The position numbers and the translations under genes are program-made. The notes beneath the pieces are model-generated. The model was not told the DNA's origin. It searched no databases and was given only the letters and a program-made list of their open reading frames with translations. DNA of 64,000 nt from Fundicoccus_A sp052115865 (GTDB taxonomy: Bacteria > Bacillota > Bacilli > Lactobacillales > Aerococcaceae): contig NZ_JBQKME010000009.1 in the NCBI RefSeq assembly GCF_052115865.1, forward strand, positions 38,350 to 102,349, in the 5' to 3' direction. Positions 34,120 to 43,915 of the stretch are shown here, in pieces. Positions within the stretch are counted from its first letter, which is position 1, and the number at the start of each line of letters is the position of its first letter.

Positions 34120-36104
34120 TATTCTCTCAAGTCTGGATTTTCTTCCAAAAAGTCTTCCAGTTCAATGCTGGCAATTTCCCATTCTTCAAGGGCTAAATCT
34201 TGTTGCTGGGTCAAGGTGTCTAATTCAATCGTTAAGTCATGTAAGTCTGCTTGTGAATTTTCCTGGGCGGCTGCGGCCATTTGTTCATGGATGGCTTCGA
34301 TACTCGCTTCCAGTTCGTCATTTCTTTTTAGGGCGTTTTCTACAGCGTTCGTGAGTTTTCTTAGTTCACGGCGTAGGATTTTCCCTTGTTCGTATTTATT
34401 GACCTTATTGGTCGTTTGCGTTGTGTTCGAATTAGTGTCATTTATGCTAGCTTGTTCACTTTTTTCTAAGGCTTCAATGGCGTTAAGTTCTTCTTTTTTC
34501 GCGACATAATAGTCATAATCACCTAAGTAAAGTGTGGAACCTTCACTCGATATTTCTAAAACCTTTGTCGCGATTCGATTAATAAAGTAACGGTCATGAG
34601 AAACAAACAGTAGGGTACCGTTGTATTCTATCATGGCTTCTTCAAGAATTTCTTTGCTATCGATATCCAAGTGGTTAGTTGGCTCGTCGAGTAAAAGGGT
34701 ATTATCATGTTTGGTAGCTAACAAGGCTAAAGAAAGGCGGGCTTTTTCACCACCACTTAACATGGACACTTTCTTTTCAACGGCTTCACCTGAAAACAGA
34801 AAACTGCCTAAAATGCTACGGATTTGCCATTCGTCGGTTGTATCATGGGCGCGCCAAAGGGTTTCTAAAACCGTTAAGTCTGGGTTTAGGGTATTAACAT
34901 TTTGGGCGTAGTAGCCAATTGAAACGCCGGTCCCATATTGGACACTACCTGCCAAAGGCTCAAGTTGGCCAATTATCGTTTTTAACAAGGTTGTTTTACC
35001 TATTCCGTTGGGGCCAACAATGGCGATGGCGTCATGGCGGCGAAGATCCAATTCGATATCTGATGCGATAGGCTGATTGTCTGAATAGCCAATCGATAGG
35101 TCGTTTGCTGCTAGCACACGTTCACCACTATTATGGTTGGCAGAAAATTGAATTCTTGGGGCACGTGGATCTTGCTTAGGCTTTTCGATTCGCTCCATTT
35201 TTTCTAATTGTTTTCGTCTACTTTGTGCGCGCTTGGTGGTTGAAGCACGGACAATATTTCGTGCGATAAAATCTTCAAGCTGACTGATTTTTGCTTGTTG
35301 TTGGTTATACAGCTTGATTTCTTGTTCCAGTCGGTTTGCTTTTTCTTCAATGTAGTAGGAATAATTACCTTTATAGGTATGCAAAGTATTGAGTCTAAGT
35401 TCAATGACTTGGTTAGCAACCTTATCTAAAAAATAGCGGTCATGTGAAACAATGAGTAAAGCACCGCGGTAACTATTTAAATACTGTTCCAACCACGCTA
35501 GCATATCCATATCTAAATGGTTGGTAGGCTCGTCTAAAATAAGCAAATCGTATTTCATTAGGAGAAGTTGTGCCAATGCTAGTCGGGTCTTTTGTCCGCC
35601 GGATAAGGATTGCACAGCTGTATCGTAATCTTCTTCATAAAAGCGAAAGCCATGTAAAACGGTCCGGATTTCTGACTCGATTGCATAAGCATTTTCTTCT
35701 TCTAACTTGATGAGTAAGCGGTCATAGGTCGCTAGAGCTTCTTCGTAAGCTATAGAAGTTGGATCTTCAGCTAATGTTGCTAATTGTTCAGCAGCTGTCG
35801 CTGCTTGCTCACGTAATAATAAGGTTTCGCGAAAGACATAAAGCATTTCTTCCCAAATAGTCCGTGTAGAGTCAATAACGACATGTTGTTCTAAATAACC
35901 GATACGAACATCACGGGCTTTGGAAATTGTCCCGCTAGATAAAGGTTCTAATCCCATTATTTGTTTAATTAAAGTTGATTTACCAACCCCATTACGCCCA
36001 ACAAGGGCAATGCGGTCATTTGTTTGGATACTAAAGGATACGTCTTCAAAAAGAACCGTATCTGCAAAACGTCTAGCAAGTTGATTGGCTTGTAATACAA
36101 TCAT
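34119..36104 (-). CDS. ABC-F family ATPase (YdiF/Uup-like)
   Basis: 661-residue soluble protein with two ABC domains and no membrane segments. Walker A motifs are GRNGVGKST and GPNGIGKTT, signatures LSGGQKTRLALAQL and LSGGEKARLSLALL, and both Walker B motifs read LLDEPTNHLD or LILDEPTNHLD. The interdomain linker is long and charged (about residues 240-310), and a C-terminal coiled coil (about 560-661) follows. ABC-F proteins act on ribosomes, in translation quality control or antibiotic protection; the length with C-terminal extension best fits the housekeeping YdiF/Uup type. Confidence 0.9.
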   Translation of the reverse strand: MIVLQANQLARRFADTVLFEDVSFSIQTNDRIALVGRNGVGKSTLIKQIMGLEPLSSGTISKARDVRIGYLEQHVVIDSTRTIWEEMLYVFRETLLLREQAATAAEQLATLAEDPTSIAYEEALATYDRLLIKLEEENAYAIESEIRTVLHGFRFYEEDYDTAVQSLSGGQKTRLALAQLLLMKYDLLILDEPTNHLDMDMLAWLEQYLNSYRGALLIVSHDRYFLDKVANQVIELRLNTLHTYKGNYSYYIEEKANRLEQEIKLYNQQQAKISQLEDFIARNIVRASTTKRAQSRRKQLEKMERIEKPKQDPRAPRIQFSANHNSGERVLAANDLSIGYSDNQPIASDIELDLRRHDAIAIVGPNGIGKTTLLKTIIGQLEPLAGSVQYGTGVSIGYYAQNVNTLNPDLTVLETLWRAHDTTDEWQIRSILGSFLFSGEAVEKKVSMLSGGEKARLSLALLATKHDNTLLLDEPTNHLDIDSKEILEEAMIEYNGTLLFVSHDRYFINRIATKVLEISSEGSTLYLGDYDYYVAKKEELNAIEALEKSEQASINDTNSNTTQTTNKVNKYEQGKILRRELRKLTNAVENALKRNDELEASIEAIHEQMAAAAQENSQADLHDLTIELDTLTQQQDLALEEWEIASIELEDFLEENPDLRE

Positions 36105-36303
36105 TATAATTCTCCTTCACTTTACAGCTAAGTTGATTATACCAAATCAATTGACAATTAATAGATGAAAGCTGATTAAAAAAGATTGTTAACTTTTTAG
36201 ATAACTTTTGTTCCAATAAATGTTTGAGGGTGGTATACTATTAACAAATATATTTGATTCAGTATACTATAACCAATACTGGATTGTGAAAGTGGGTTGA
36301 AGA

Positions 36304-36963
36304 ATGAGTAAAGCAATACCAAAAGCCACAGCCCGACGTTTACCGATTTACCACCGATATTTACGTTTTCTACAAAATTCAGGGAAAAAGCGTGTTTCCT
36401 CAACCGAGTTAGCTGAAGCTGTTAAAGTCGATAGCGCCACGATTCGTCGTGATTTCTCTTATTTTGGTGCCTTAGGTAAGCGCGGATATGGCTATGATGT
36501 TGATTATTTATTAGAGTTTTTCGGTAAGACGCTAAACCAAGATCGATTAACATCTGTTGCTCTTGTGGGTGTAGGTAGTTTAGGAAATGCGCTTATTAAT
36601 TATAATTTTAGAAAAAATAATAATGTTCGTATCAGTGCTGCTTTTGATATAAATCCTGAAGTAATAGGAACAATTCGCTCAGGTGTGCCAATCTATTCGA
36701 TGGATGACTTGGAAGAGATGATTGAAGAGCAGCAAATTGAAGTTGTTATTTTATCTGTCCCTCAAGAAACAGCGAGTGAGGTCGTTGATCGTTTAATTGA
36801 TTCAGGTATCCGTGGCATCTTGAATTTTACCCCGCTAAGATTTGATGTCCCTAAATCGGTTCGCGTTCAAAATGTCGATTTAACCAATGAATTATTAACC
36901 CTTATTTATTTTATTGACAGTAATATGGATGAAGCGGATGACGATTCTGAATACTTTGATTAA
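36304..36963 (+). CDS. rex: Redox-sensing transcriptional repressor Rex
   Basis: 219-residue NADH-responsive repressor of fermentation and anaerobic genes. The N-terminal winged helix (IPKATARRLPIYHRYLRFL ... STELAEAVKVDSATIRRDFSYFGALGKRGYGYDV) and the Rossmann NAD-binding domain (VGVGSLGNALI, about residue 95) are intact. The acidic tail is unremarkable. It is transcribed alone, with TATACT-type -10 elements repeated upstream (36235-36275) and a terminator downstream. Confidence 0.96.
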   Translation: MSKAIPKATARRLPIYHRYLRFLQNSGKKRVSSTELAEAVKVDSATIRRDFSYFGALGKRGYGYDVDYLLEFFGKTLNQDRLTSVALVGVGSLGNALINYNFRKNNNVRISAAFDINPEVIGTIRSGVPIYSMDDLEEMIEEQQIEVVILSVPQETASEVVDRLIDSGIRGILNFTPLRFDVPKSVRVQNVDLTNELLTLIYFIDSNMDEADDDSEYFD

Positions 36964-36987
36964 CCAAATTAGGATAGAGATAAAGAT

Positions 36988-37014
36988 AAAGAGCCTTGCA
37001 CTTGGCTCTTTTTT
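36988..37014 (+). terminator. Terminator of rex
   Basis: AAAGAGCC, 8-base loop, GGCTCTTTTTT. Confidence 0.8.
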
Positions 37015-37102
37015 ATTTTGCCTTTAAGGAATGTTTAAACTATATTTTTTTTGCCTTAAATGCTTGCTTTTTATAGGTAGATAGCTTATTATAATAAATG
37101 TA

Positions 37103-37129
37103 TTGGCACTCTAGTGTATCAAGTGCTAA
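37103..37129. promoter_or_regulatory. CIRCE operator (HrcA) upstream of groESL
   Basis: TTGGCACTC, 9-base spacer, AAGTGCTAA, differing from the CIRCE consensus TTAGCACTC-N9-GAGTGCTAA at one base per arm. It lies just after a TATAAT -10 (37090-37095), where HrcA would block transcription. Confidence 0.9.
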
Positions 37130-37156
37130 ATTAAAAATATTCGGAGGGATTCAAAG

Positions 37157-37423
37157 ATGTTAAAACCTTTACAAAAAAGAATCGTTGTTAAATATCCTGA
37201 AGTGGAAGAAACAACAGCAAGTGGTATTTTATTACCAAGCTCTGCTAAAGAAATGAAGCACACAGGTATAGTTGAAGCTGTTGGTGCTGATATTGAAGAA
37301 AAAGATGGCGTTAAAGTTGGCGACCAAATTATTTTTGAACAACATGCTGGAACAGAAGTTACCTATGAAGGAACAGAGTATTTAGTTATCGATATTAAGC
37401 ATGTTTTAGCAGTTTTATCATAA
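37157..37423 (+). CDS. groES: Co-chaperonin GroES
   Basis: 88-residue heptameric lid of the GroEL chamber, slightly shorter than the usual 94. The start MLKPLQKRIVVKYPEVEETTASGILLPSSAKE contains the mobile loop, and GDQIIFEQHAGTEVTYEGTEYLVI is the core barrel. GGAGGGA precedes the ATG. It is under the CIRCE element and cotranscribed with groEL. Confidence 0.97.
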   Translation: MLKPLQKRIVVKYPEVEETTASGILLPSSAKEMKHTGIVEAVGADIEEKDGVKVGDQIIFEQHAGTEVTYEGTEYLVIDIKHVLAVLS

Positions 37424-37472
37424 TTTGAACAGTAAAATCTAGTATTTATTTATATAAAGGAGAGTTTATTTA

Positions 37473-39098
37473 ATGGCTAAAGAATTGAAATTTTCAGAAG
37501 ACGCACGTGCGTCGCTCTTACGTGGTGTAGATGTTTTAGCAAACACGGTTAAAACAACTCTAGGACCAAAAGGTCGTAATGTTGTTTTAGATAAAACTTA
37601 CGGCTCACCATTAATTACAAATGATGGTGTAACCATTGCTCGTGAAATCGAATTAGAAGACCGTTTTGAAAATATGGGAGCACAATTAGTATTAGAAGTT
37701 GCTTCAAAAACGAATGATGTAGCGGGTGACGGAACAACTACTGCAACTGTTTTAACACAAGCAATTGTACGTGAAGGTTTGAAAAACGTTACAGCAGGTG
37801 CGAACCCAGTTGGCGTTCGTCGTGGAATTGAAAAGGCAACTAAAGTTGCGGTTGAAGCTTTACAAGAATTATCTCAACCAGTTGATTCAACTGAATCGAT
37901 TGCACAAGTTGCTTCGGTTTCATCTGGGGACGCAGAAATTGGTCGTTTAATTGCTGACGCCATGGAACGTGTAGGTAAAGACGGTGTGATTACCATCGAA
38001 GAATCTAAATCGATTGAAACAGAGTTATCGGTTGTTGAAGGTATGCAATTTGACCGTGGTTATTTATCACAATACATGGTAACCGATAATGAAAAAATGA
38101 TCGCAGACTTAGAAAGCCCAGTGATATTTATTACAGACCGTAAAATTAGTAACATTCAAGATATCTTGCCATTATTAGAAGAAGTGATGCAATCTGGTCG
38201 CCCATTATTAATTATTGCTGAAGATATCGATGGTGAAGCATTACCAACGCTAGTATTAAACAAATTACGTGGTACATTAAATGTTGTAGCAGTTAAAGCG
38301 CCAGGATTTGGTGACCGTCGTAAAGAAATGCTAGAAGATATTGCGATTTTAACTGGTGCAACTGTTATTTCTGAAGAATTAGGTTACGAATTAAAAGATG
38401 CGAAGCCAGAGCACTTAGGGCATGCAGGTAAAGTAAATGTAACGAAAGACTCAACAACGATCATCGAAGGTGCTGGAGAAAAAGCTGCTATTGAAAATCG
38501 TGTGATATTATTACGTGCACAAGCTGAAGAAACCACTTCAAGTTATGACCGTGAAAAATTACAAGAACGTATCGCTAAATTAGCGGGCGGCGTAGCTGTG
38601 ATCAATGTTGGTGCTGCAACTGAAACGGAACAAAAAGAACGTAAATTACGCATTGAAGACGCGCTAAATGCAACACGTGCTGCCGTTGAAGAAGGTATTG
38701 TCCCTGGTGGTGGTGTGGCTTATATTAATGTGATTGATAAGGTTGCTGCCATTCAAGCAGAAGACGATGAAGCAACGGGTGTGAAAATCGTTGTTCGTGC
38801 TTTAGAAGAGCCAATTCGTCAAATTGCTTACAATGCTGGTAAAGAAGGATCAGTTGTCGTGGATACACTTCACCGTTCAGAAGCTGGCATTGGATACAAT
38901 GCTGCAACAGATACCTTTGAAAATCTAATTGATGCGGGTATTGTTGACCCAACTAAAGTAACGCGTTCAGCTTTACAAAATGCTGCTTCTGTTGCTGCTC
39001 TATTATTAACGACTGAAGCGGTTGTAGCTGACATTCCATCTGAAAATGATGCTGCCGCTGCCGCAGCTATGGGTGGAGGCATGGGCGGAATGATGTAA
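37473..39098 (+). CDS. groEL: Chaperonin GroEL
   Basis: 541-residue 60-kDa chaperonin. It has the ATP-binding segments TTLGPKGRNVVLD and GDGTTTATVL, the VEEGIVPGGG motif near residue 405 and the Gly/Met-rich flexible tail ending GGMGGMM. It is preceded by AAAGGAG. Codon use is strongly biased to A/T-ending codons, as in highly expressed genes of this genome. Confidence 0.98.
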   Translation: MAKELKFSEDARASLLRGVDVLANTVKTTLGPKGRNVVLDKTYGSPLITNDGVTIAREIELEDRFENMGAQLVLEVASKTNDVAGDGTTTATVLTQAIVREGLKNVTAGANPVGVRRGIEKATKVAVEALQELSQPVDSTESIAQVASVSSGDAEIGRLIADAMERVGKDGVITIEESKSIETELSVVEGMQFDRGYLSQYMVTDNEKMIADLESPVIFITDRKISNIQDILPLLEEVMQSGRPLLIIAEDIDGEALPTLVLNKLRGTLNVVAVKAPGFGDRRKEMLEDIAILTGATVISEELGYELKDAKPEHLGHAGKVNVTKDSTTIIEGAGEKAAIENRVILLRAQAEETTSSYDREKLQERIAKLAGGVAVINVGAATETEQKERKLRIEDALNATRAAVEEGIVPGGGVAYINVIDKVAAIQAEDDEATGVKIVVRALEEPIRQIAYNAGKEGSVVVDTLHRSEAGIGYNAATDTFENLIDAGIVDPTKVTRSALQNAASVAALLLTTEAVVADIPSENDAAAAAAMGGGMGGMM

Positions 39099-39123
39099 TT
39101 CCCCCAAATAAATACTACTATTC

Positions 39124-39163
39124 AAAACCACTGTATTGATTCAATTCAATACGGTGGTTTTTT
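39124..39163 (+). terminator. Terminator of groESL
   Basis: AAAACCACTGTATTGA, 6-base loop, TCAATACGGTGGTTTTTT. Confidence 0.9.
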
Positions 39164-39340
39164 GTTTTATTATGAATTCATCTACAATTTATTGCAAAAA
39201 TTTCTGTTTGATGAAAATAATTAATTTTTTTTAACTAAATATCACTAAAATCATGTATAATGAAATAAATATTTGCTATAACCGTTTGATTTAACGTTTT
39301 GTCAATTAGTTTTAAAAATTTTAAGTTGCGAGGTTATGAA

Positions 39341-41197
39341 ATGAATGAAAAATTAAATTTATCAAAGTTAATTGTTAAATATGTGGAAATGCTAACGCCA
39401 TTTCAGAAAAAATCCATCTGGCTTTTTGCCGATTTAACAATATTTGCAATAGGTACTTTATTAGCCAAATTACTCTACTTAAGTATAATTGAATTATCTT
39501 TTCGATTTATAATCGTTTACATTCTTCTAGCTTATTTTATTTATTTACTGGTAAAACGATTTGTTCCGATGAGTTCAAGTATCACACGCTACCACGGCGT
39601 GCTTGATTATGTGTATCTTTTTGCAACTATCATTTTTTCCTTTACAGCAACTGGCTTAATTAATGCCCTGTTTTTTAAACAAATATCACTGCGGTTTATA
39701 TTTCTATCCGCTATGATTAGTGCATTGCTTGCGGTTAGCTTGCGGGTTTTATGGTATATTATTTATTTGTACCGGAATTATCATAGTGATGGAACTGATT
39801 TACAACGAAAAGTTGTCTTGATTGGGGCAGGTGATGGTGGTTCTATTTTTATGCAAAACTACCGTCGTCGACCAGAAGGGATGAATGTTGTCGCTGTTTT
39901 GGATGATGATCCTGCAAAACGTCATCAAAAAATTGGTGGGGTTACGATCGTTGGTGGCCTAGAGGCTCTTCACCAGGTAATTGTGGATTACAAAGCGAAT
40001 GAAGCGGTGATTGCCATCCCTTCATTAAAACCAGAAGAGTATGAACGTATCATTAAAATAAGTAATGATGAAAAGATTAAAGTTTATAAAATGCCTGATG
40101 TGGAAGATGTTTTACTAGGAATCCATCAAAATGATGCTCCTTTAAAAGAAATTGATATTGCCGATTTATTAGGACGTGACGAAATTGCTTTGGATGAGGC
40201 ACCTTTACATAAAGAAATTGAAGGTAAAGTTATTGCCATTACAGGAGCGGGTGGATCGATTGGCTCCGAAATCGCTCGTCAAGTGAGTCGTTTTAACCCA
40301 GCCAAAGTTTTATTAATTGGGCATGGAGAAAATTCTATTTATCTCATCAACCGTGAGTTAAATTCGATTCGAAATGATTTGATTCAATATGTGCCGATCA
40401 TTGCGGATATCCAAGATTACAATCGGATATTACAAATTTTTGAAACAGAACAACCTGATATTGTCTACCATGCAGCAGCCCATAAACATGTGCCACTGAT
40501 GGAGATAAATCCGACAGAAGCCTTGAAAAACAATATTTTAGGGACCTACAATGTGGCTCGTGCAGTCGATATGGCAAAAGTTCCGAAAATGGTGATGATT
40601 TCAACGGATAAAGCGGTGAATCCTCCGAATGTAATGGGTGCAAGCAAACGAATAGCTGAATTAATCGTCACAGGTTTTAACGAAGTTAGTGAATCGTCTT
40701 ACTGTGCGGTTCGTTTTGGGAATGTTTTAGGAAGTCGAGGAAGTGTGATTCCATTATTCAAAAAACAAATTGCAGAAGGTGGACCTGTTACGGTTACCGA
40801 CTTTAAAATGACTCGTTACTTTATGACCATTCCGGAAGCAAGTCGCCTGGTGATTTATGCGGGGACATTTGCTGAAGGTGGAGAAGTCTTTGTTTTAGAT
40901 ATGGGAGAACCTGTAAAAATCCTTGATCTGGCCAAGAAAATGATTCTACTTTCTGGCTATACTGTTGATGAAATTGGTATTATTGAAGTAGGTAAACGAC
41001 CAGGTGAGAAATTATTTGAAGAACTGATTACTTCTGAAGAAGCGACCAAGCGTCGCGTCAATGAAAAAATTATTGTCGGAAAAGTTATGACCATGTCACT
41101 TGACGAAATAAATAAATTTATCAAAGAACTTGATGCAACTCCGCAAAAAGCTTTAAAAGAAAAAATTATTGAATTTGCTAATTCAACAACACAATGA
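39341..41197 (+). CDS. CapD/FlaA1-like UDP-sugar 4,6-dehydratase (membrane)
   Basis: 618-residue protein with four N-terminal membrane helices (about residues 20-145), a first Rossmann-like domain (VLIGAGDGGSIFMQN, about 165) and a catalytic SDR domain (ITGAGGSIGSEIARQV, about 300). Active-site elements STDKAVNPPNVMGASKR match the PglF/CapD/WbpM group, which turns UDP-GlcNAc into a 4-keto-6-deoxy sugar for capsule or glycoprotein synthesis. ATG 39341 follows GCGAGGT. The next gene starts 27 bp after the stop. An internal motif variant lies at 39685. Confidence 0.88.
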   Translation: MNEKLNLSKLIVKYVEMLTPFQKKSIWLFADLTIFAIGTLLAKLLYLSIIELSFRFIIVYILLAYFIYLLVKRFVPMSSSITRYHGVLDYVYLFATIIFSFTATGLINALFFKQISLRFIFLSAMISALLAVSLRVLWYIIYLYRNYHSDGTDLQRKVVLIGAGDGGSIFMQNYRRRPEGMNVVAVLDDDPAKRHQKIGGVTIVGGLEALHQVIVDYKANEAVIAIPSLKPEEYERIIKISNDEKIKVYKMPDVEDVLLGIHQNDAPLKEIDIADLLGRDEIALDEAPLHKEIEGKVIAITGAGGSIGSEIARQVSRFNPAKVLLIGHGENSIYLINRELNSIRNDLIQYVPIIADIQDYNRILQIFETEQPDIVYHAAAHKHVPLMEINPTEALKNNILGTYNVARAVDMAKVPKMVMISTDKAVNPPNVMGASKRIAELIVTGFNEVSESSYCAVRFGNVLGSRGSVIPLFKKQIAEGGPVTVTDFKMTRYFMTIPEASRLVIYAGTFAEGGEVFVLDMGEPVKILDLAKKMILLSGYTVDEIGIIEVGKRPGEKLFEELITSEEATKRRVNEKIIVGKVMTMSLDEINKFIKELDATPQKALKEKIIEFANSTTQ

Positions 41198-41223
41198 TAA
41201 ACCATTTGAATGGAGAAAAATAC

Positions 41224-42060
41224 ATGAAATTAAGATTGTCTTGGTTATTTATTAGTTTATTCGTTGTTGTTTCATATTTATTACCATCAATTTCAGTTAA
41301 AGCTGAGGAAGAACAAACGGATCCCAGCTTTTCCATTCTTTTACTGGGTGTGGATACAGGAGATTTAGGTAGAATAGAACAAGGTCGGTCAGATGTTTTG
41401 CAAATTATGACTGTTAACCCAATGGACAAACATATCACTTTATCAAGTATCCCAAGAGATACTTATGTCAATATTCCAGGCTATTATATGGATAAAATCA
41501 ACCATGCTTATGCCTTTGGTGGCGTTGATTTATCCAAAGAAACCGTTGAAGGCTGGCTTGATATTAAAATTGACCATTATGTAGTCGTTAATATGAGTGG
41601 TTTAAAAGAAATTGTGGATGCCGTTGATGGTGTTACCGTGGTCCCACCAACTACTTTCTCAATTGGTAACTACTACTTTGTCGAAGGTGAAGAAACTTAC
41701 TTAGACGGCGATGCAGCCTTAGCTTATGCTAGAGAACGCTATACTTCTGGCGGTGACTATGCCCGTCAAGCTAGACAGAGAGAAATTATTGAATCCGTCA
41801 TGAAAGAAGCGGTTAAACCAACTGTGCTTAAAAACTTACCTCAAATGTTGACGGCTTTTTCTGAAAATATCGATACAGACCTGAATTTGATGGATATGCT
41901 AGCCTTATTTACTAAATATGCAAATGCCGACTACACCGTCGATAACTACCAGTTTTCTGGTGAAGGTGCCATGATTGATGGTATTTATTATGAAATGATT
42001 TACGATAGTTCGTATAATGAAATTGTCTCTTATATTAAAGAGGACTTGCAATTAGATTAA
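41224..42060 (+). CDS. LytR-CpsA-Psr family glycopolymer transferase
   Basis: 278-residue exported protein with an N-terminal signal/anchor (about residues 3-28). The LCP domain begins at FSILLLGVDTGD and carries the conserved SSIPRDTYVNIPGY and YARERYTSGGDYARQARQRE stretches, including the catalytic arginines. LCP enzymes attach undecaprenyl-linked teichoic acids or capsule to peptidoglycan. GGAGAAAA precedes the ATG at 41224. The position between CapD and CpsB suggests attachment of a capsular polymer. Confidence 0.92.
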   Translation: MKLRLSWLFISLFVVVSYLLPSISVKAEEEQTDPSFSILLLGVDTGDLGRIEQGRSDVLQIMTVNPMDKHITLSSIPRDTYVNIPGYYMDKINHAYAFGGVDLSKETVEGWLDIKIDHYVVVNMSGLKEIVDAVDGVTVVPPTTFSIGNYYFVEGEETYLDGDAALAYARERYTSGGDYARQARQREIIESVMKEAVKPTVLKNLPQMLTAFSENIDTDLNLMDMLALFTKYANADYTVDNYQFSGEGAMIDGIYYEMIYDSSYNEIVSYIKEDLQLD

Positions 42061-42078
42061 AGGAAGGAGATTGTTGCG

Positions 42079-42864
42079 TTGATTATTGATTTACACTCGC
42101 ATTTGTTGCCAGGCGTTGATGATGGAGCCAAGACACTCGAAAAATCATTAGAACTTGCTCGAATTGGTGAAGAAGAAGGTGTAAAGCATTTGGTCTTAAC
42201 GCCACATCACCGTAACGGCGTTTTTGTTAACCATAAAAAAGATGTGATAGAAGCAGCTGAGCTTTTACAAGCTGAATACGAGCGCCATAATCTTTCGATG
42301 AAAGTCTATCCATCCCAAGAAATCCGTTTAACCGAAATGTTTTTCGAAGATTTTTATGCTAATAACTTGCTGCCATTGGATGCAGAAGGCCGCTACTACT
42401 TGATTGAGTTTCCAACCGTATCGGTCCCTTCTTTTACAAAAAGTAGCTTTGAAGAATTAATTCAAATGGGCTGTATTCCTATCATTGCCCATCCTGAGCG
42501 CAACCAAGTCTTACAAAAAGACTTTCAATTAATGTATGAGCTAATTGAAATGGGTGCTTTAGCCCAAATTACCAGCTCAAGCTATTCTGGCTACTATGGT
42601 GAAGAGTTGCAAAACATCAGTCGTGAGATGATTAAAGCCAACTTAGTTCATATTATTGCATCCGATGTCCACCATTTAGACTTCCGCCCATTTAATATGA
42701 AAGCCGCCTTTGATCAGCTGACTAAAGATTTTGGTGAAGAAACAACGCGCCATTTCAAAGAAAATGCCCGTCACATCTTTAACGGCGATCACATTAGCCG
42801 CCGCAAACCAATCGCACCCGCCAGCAAAAAGAAACGCTTCAACTTTTTTAACTTTTTTAATTAA
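42079..42864 (+). CDS. CpsB/YwqE-type PHP-domain tyrosine-protein phosphatase
   Basis: 261-residue manganese-dependent phosphatase that dephosphorylates the capsule tyrosine kinase. PHP metal motifs are complete: HSHLLPGVDDGAK (residues 5-17), TPHHRNG, IAHPERNQ and ASDVHH. The start is TTG at 42079 with AAGGAAGGAG upstream. The matching kinase and adaptor (CpsC/CpsD) are not in this window. The 3' end is C-rich and the stop is fused to a motif variant. Confidence 0.92.
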   Translation: MIIDLHSHLLPGVDDGAKTLEKSLELARIGEEEGVKHLVLTPHHRNGVFVNHKKDVIEAAELLQAEYERHNLSMKVYPSQEIRLTEMFFEDFYANNLLPLDAEGRYYLIEFPTVSVPSFTKSSFEELIQMGCIPIIAHPERNQVLQKDFQLMYELIEMGALAQITSSSYSGYYGEELQNISREMIKANLVHIIASDVHHLDFRPFNMKAAFDQLTKDFGEETTRHFKENARHIFNGDHISRRKPIAPASKKKRFNFFNFFN

Positions 42865-42875
42865 ATATCACTGCC

Positions 42876-42900
42876 AAACTCCTCTTGTAGGAGTTTTTTT
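42876..42900 (+). terminator. Terminator after the CapD-LCP-CpsB operon
   Basis: AAACTCCT, 5-base loop, AGGAGTTTTTTT. Confidence 0.85.
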
Positions 42901-43062
42901 AGTTTGGTGAGGGAGCAGGTGTGGAGGAGGGCTGATAAAGTGGACATACTCGCCATTGTGCTTTTTAATTGGCCAACTTTTTGAGTTTTCTGGCCACTTA
43001 ATCACCTAAGTGGCACATCCAGCTTGGAATAGGACCACTTACAACAAAATATTCAAAAACAC

Positions 43063-43093
43063 TTGACCTTTACCTTACGTTAAGCTTTATACT
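43063..43093 (+). promoter_or_regulatory. MerR-type promoter with 19-bp spacer
   Basis: TTGACC, 19-bp spacer, TATACT. The long spacer contains the inverted repeat CTTACGTTAAG, the arrangement typical of operators that MerR proteins untwist to activate transcription. It probably autoregulates the gene that follows. Confidence 0.75.
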
Positions 43094-43112
43094 AAGAGTA
43101 AGAGGTGAGAAA

Positions 43113-43874
43113 ATGAAGTATTCAATTGGTCAATTAGCCAAGTTAAGCGGTGTGTCGACACGGACTTTGCGATTTTATGATGAAATCAATCTTTTAAAAC
43201 CAGCGGAAGTGTTACCCAATGGCTATCGTCAGTACGGAGTCGAAGAGCTAGCGCTTTTACATCAGATTTTAGTTTACCGTGAACTAGGATTCGAATTGAA
43301 TGATATAAAAGAAATGGTATCGACTGACGGCGTTGAGCATGAAGCAATCATGGTGAATCATCTCCAATTACTCCAACAAGAGAAGGAACGTATCGAAAGA
43401 CTCATTCAATCTGTCGAAACAGTAATGCGTAAAAATAAGGAGGGCATAGCTATGAATGAAAAGGATTTTGAAGCATTTAAACGAGAAAAATTAGTAGGTA
43501 ATGAAGCGAAATATGGCAAAGAAATTCGTGAAAAATACGGGGAAGATACAATCAACCAATCGAACCAACATTTTTCAAAACTAGATCAAACGACTTACAA
43601 GAAAATCGAGGCATTAACTACAGAGATTAATGATTTATTAAAAGTACATGTTGCTAATAATAATCCGTCAGGACCAGAAGGGCAGAAAATCGCCAAAAAA
43701 CATGCAGACTTTTTGCGAGCAGCATGGCCAAAAGGACTGTTTGATGAAGAAAAACATTTAGGGTTAGCCTACATGTATACCCAAGATGAGCGCTTCAAAG
43801 ACTATTACGAAAATATTGCTGAGGGAGCAACGGATTATTTATTCGAAGCGGTCAAAGTATTGTACGGTAAATAA
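43113..43874 (+). CDS. MerR-family regulator with TipAS antibiotic-binding domain
   Basis: 253 residues. The N-terminal MerR helix-turn-helix (YSIGQLAKLSGVSTRTLRFYDEINLLKP) is followed by a dimerisation coiled coil (about 75-110) and a C-terminal TipAS domain (about 125-253, with EIREKYG, AKKHADFLRAAWP, GLAYMYTQDERFKDYYENI). TipAL-type proteins bind thiopeptides and other hydrophobic drugs and activate resistance genes. No exporter is directly attached; the operator fits autoregulation. Confidence 0.9.
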   Translation: MKYSIGQLAKLSGVSTRTLRFYDEINLLKPAEVLPNGYRQYGVEELALLHQILVYRELGFELNDIKEMVSTDGVEHEAIMVNHLQLLQQEKERIERLIQSVETVMRKNKEGIAMNEKDFEAFKREKLVGNEAKYGKEIREKYGEDTINQSNQHFSKLDQTTYKKIEALTTEINDLLKVHVANNNPSGPEGQKIAKKHADFLRAAWPKGLFDEEKHLGLAYMYTQDERFKDYYENIAEGATDYLFEAVKVLYGK

Positions 43875-43883
43875 GCAATATAC

Positions 43884-43913
43884 AAAGGCTGAGTGATTAT
43901 CACTCAGCCTTTT
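43884..43913. terminator. Bidirectional terminator
   Basis: AAAGGCTGAGTGAT, single T loop centre, ATCACTCAGCCTTTT, between convergent merR and ecfT-like genes. Confidence 0.85.
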
Positions 43914-43915
43914 GC

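Noticed and set aside
36304..36963. Rex autoregulatory site
   Set aside because: Only a half site (TTGTGAA at about 36285) is present; the second half does not match.
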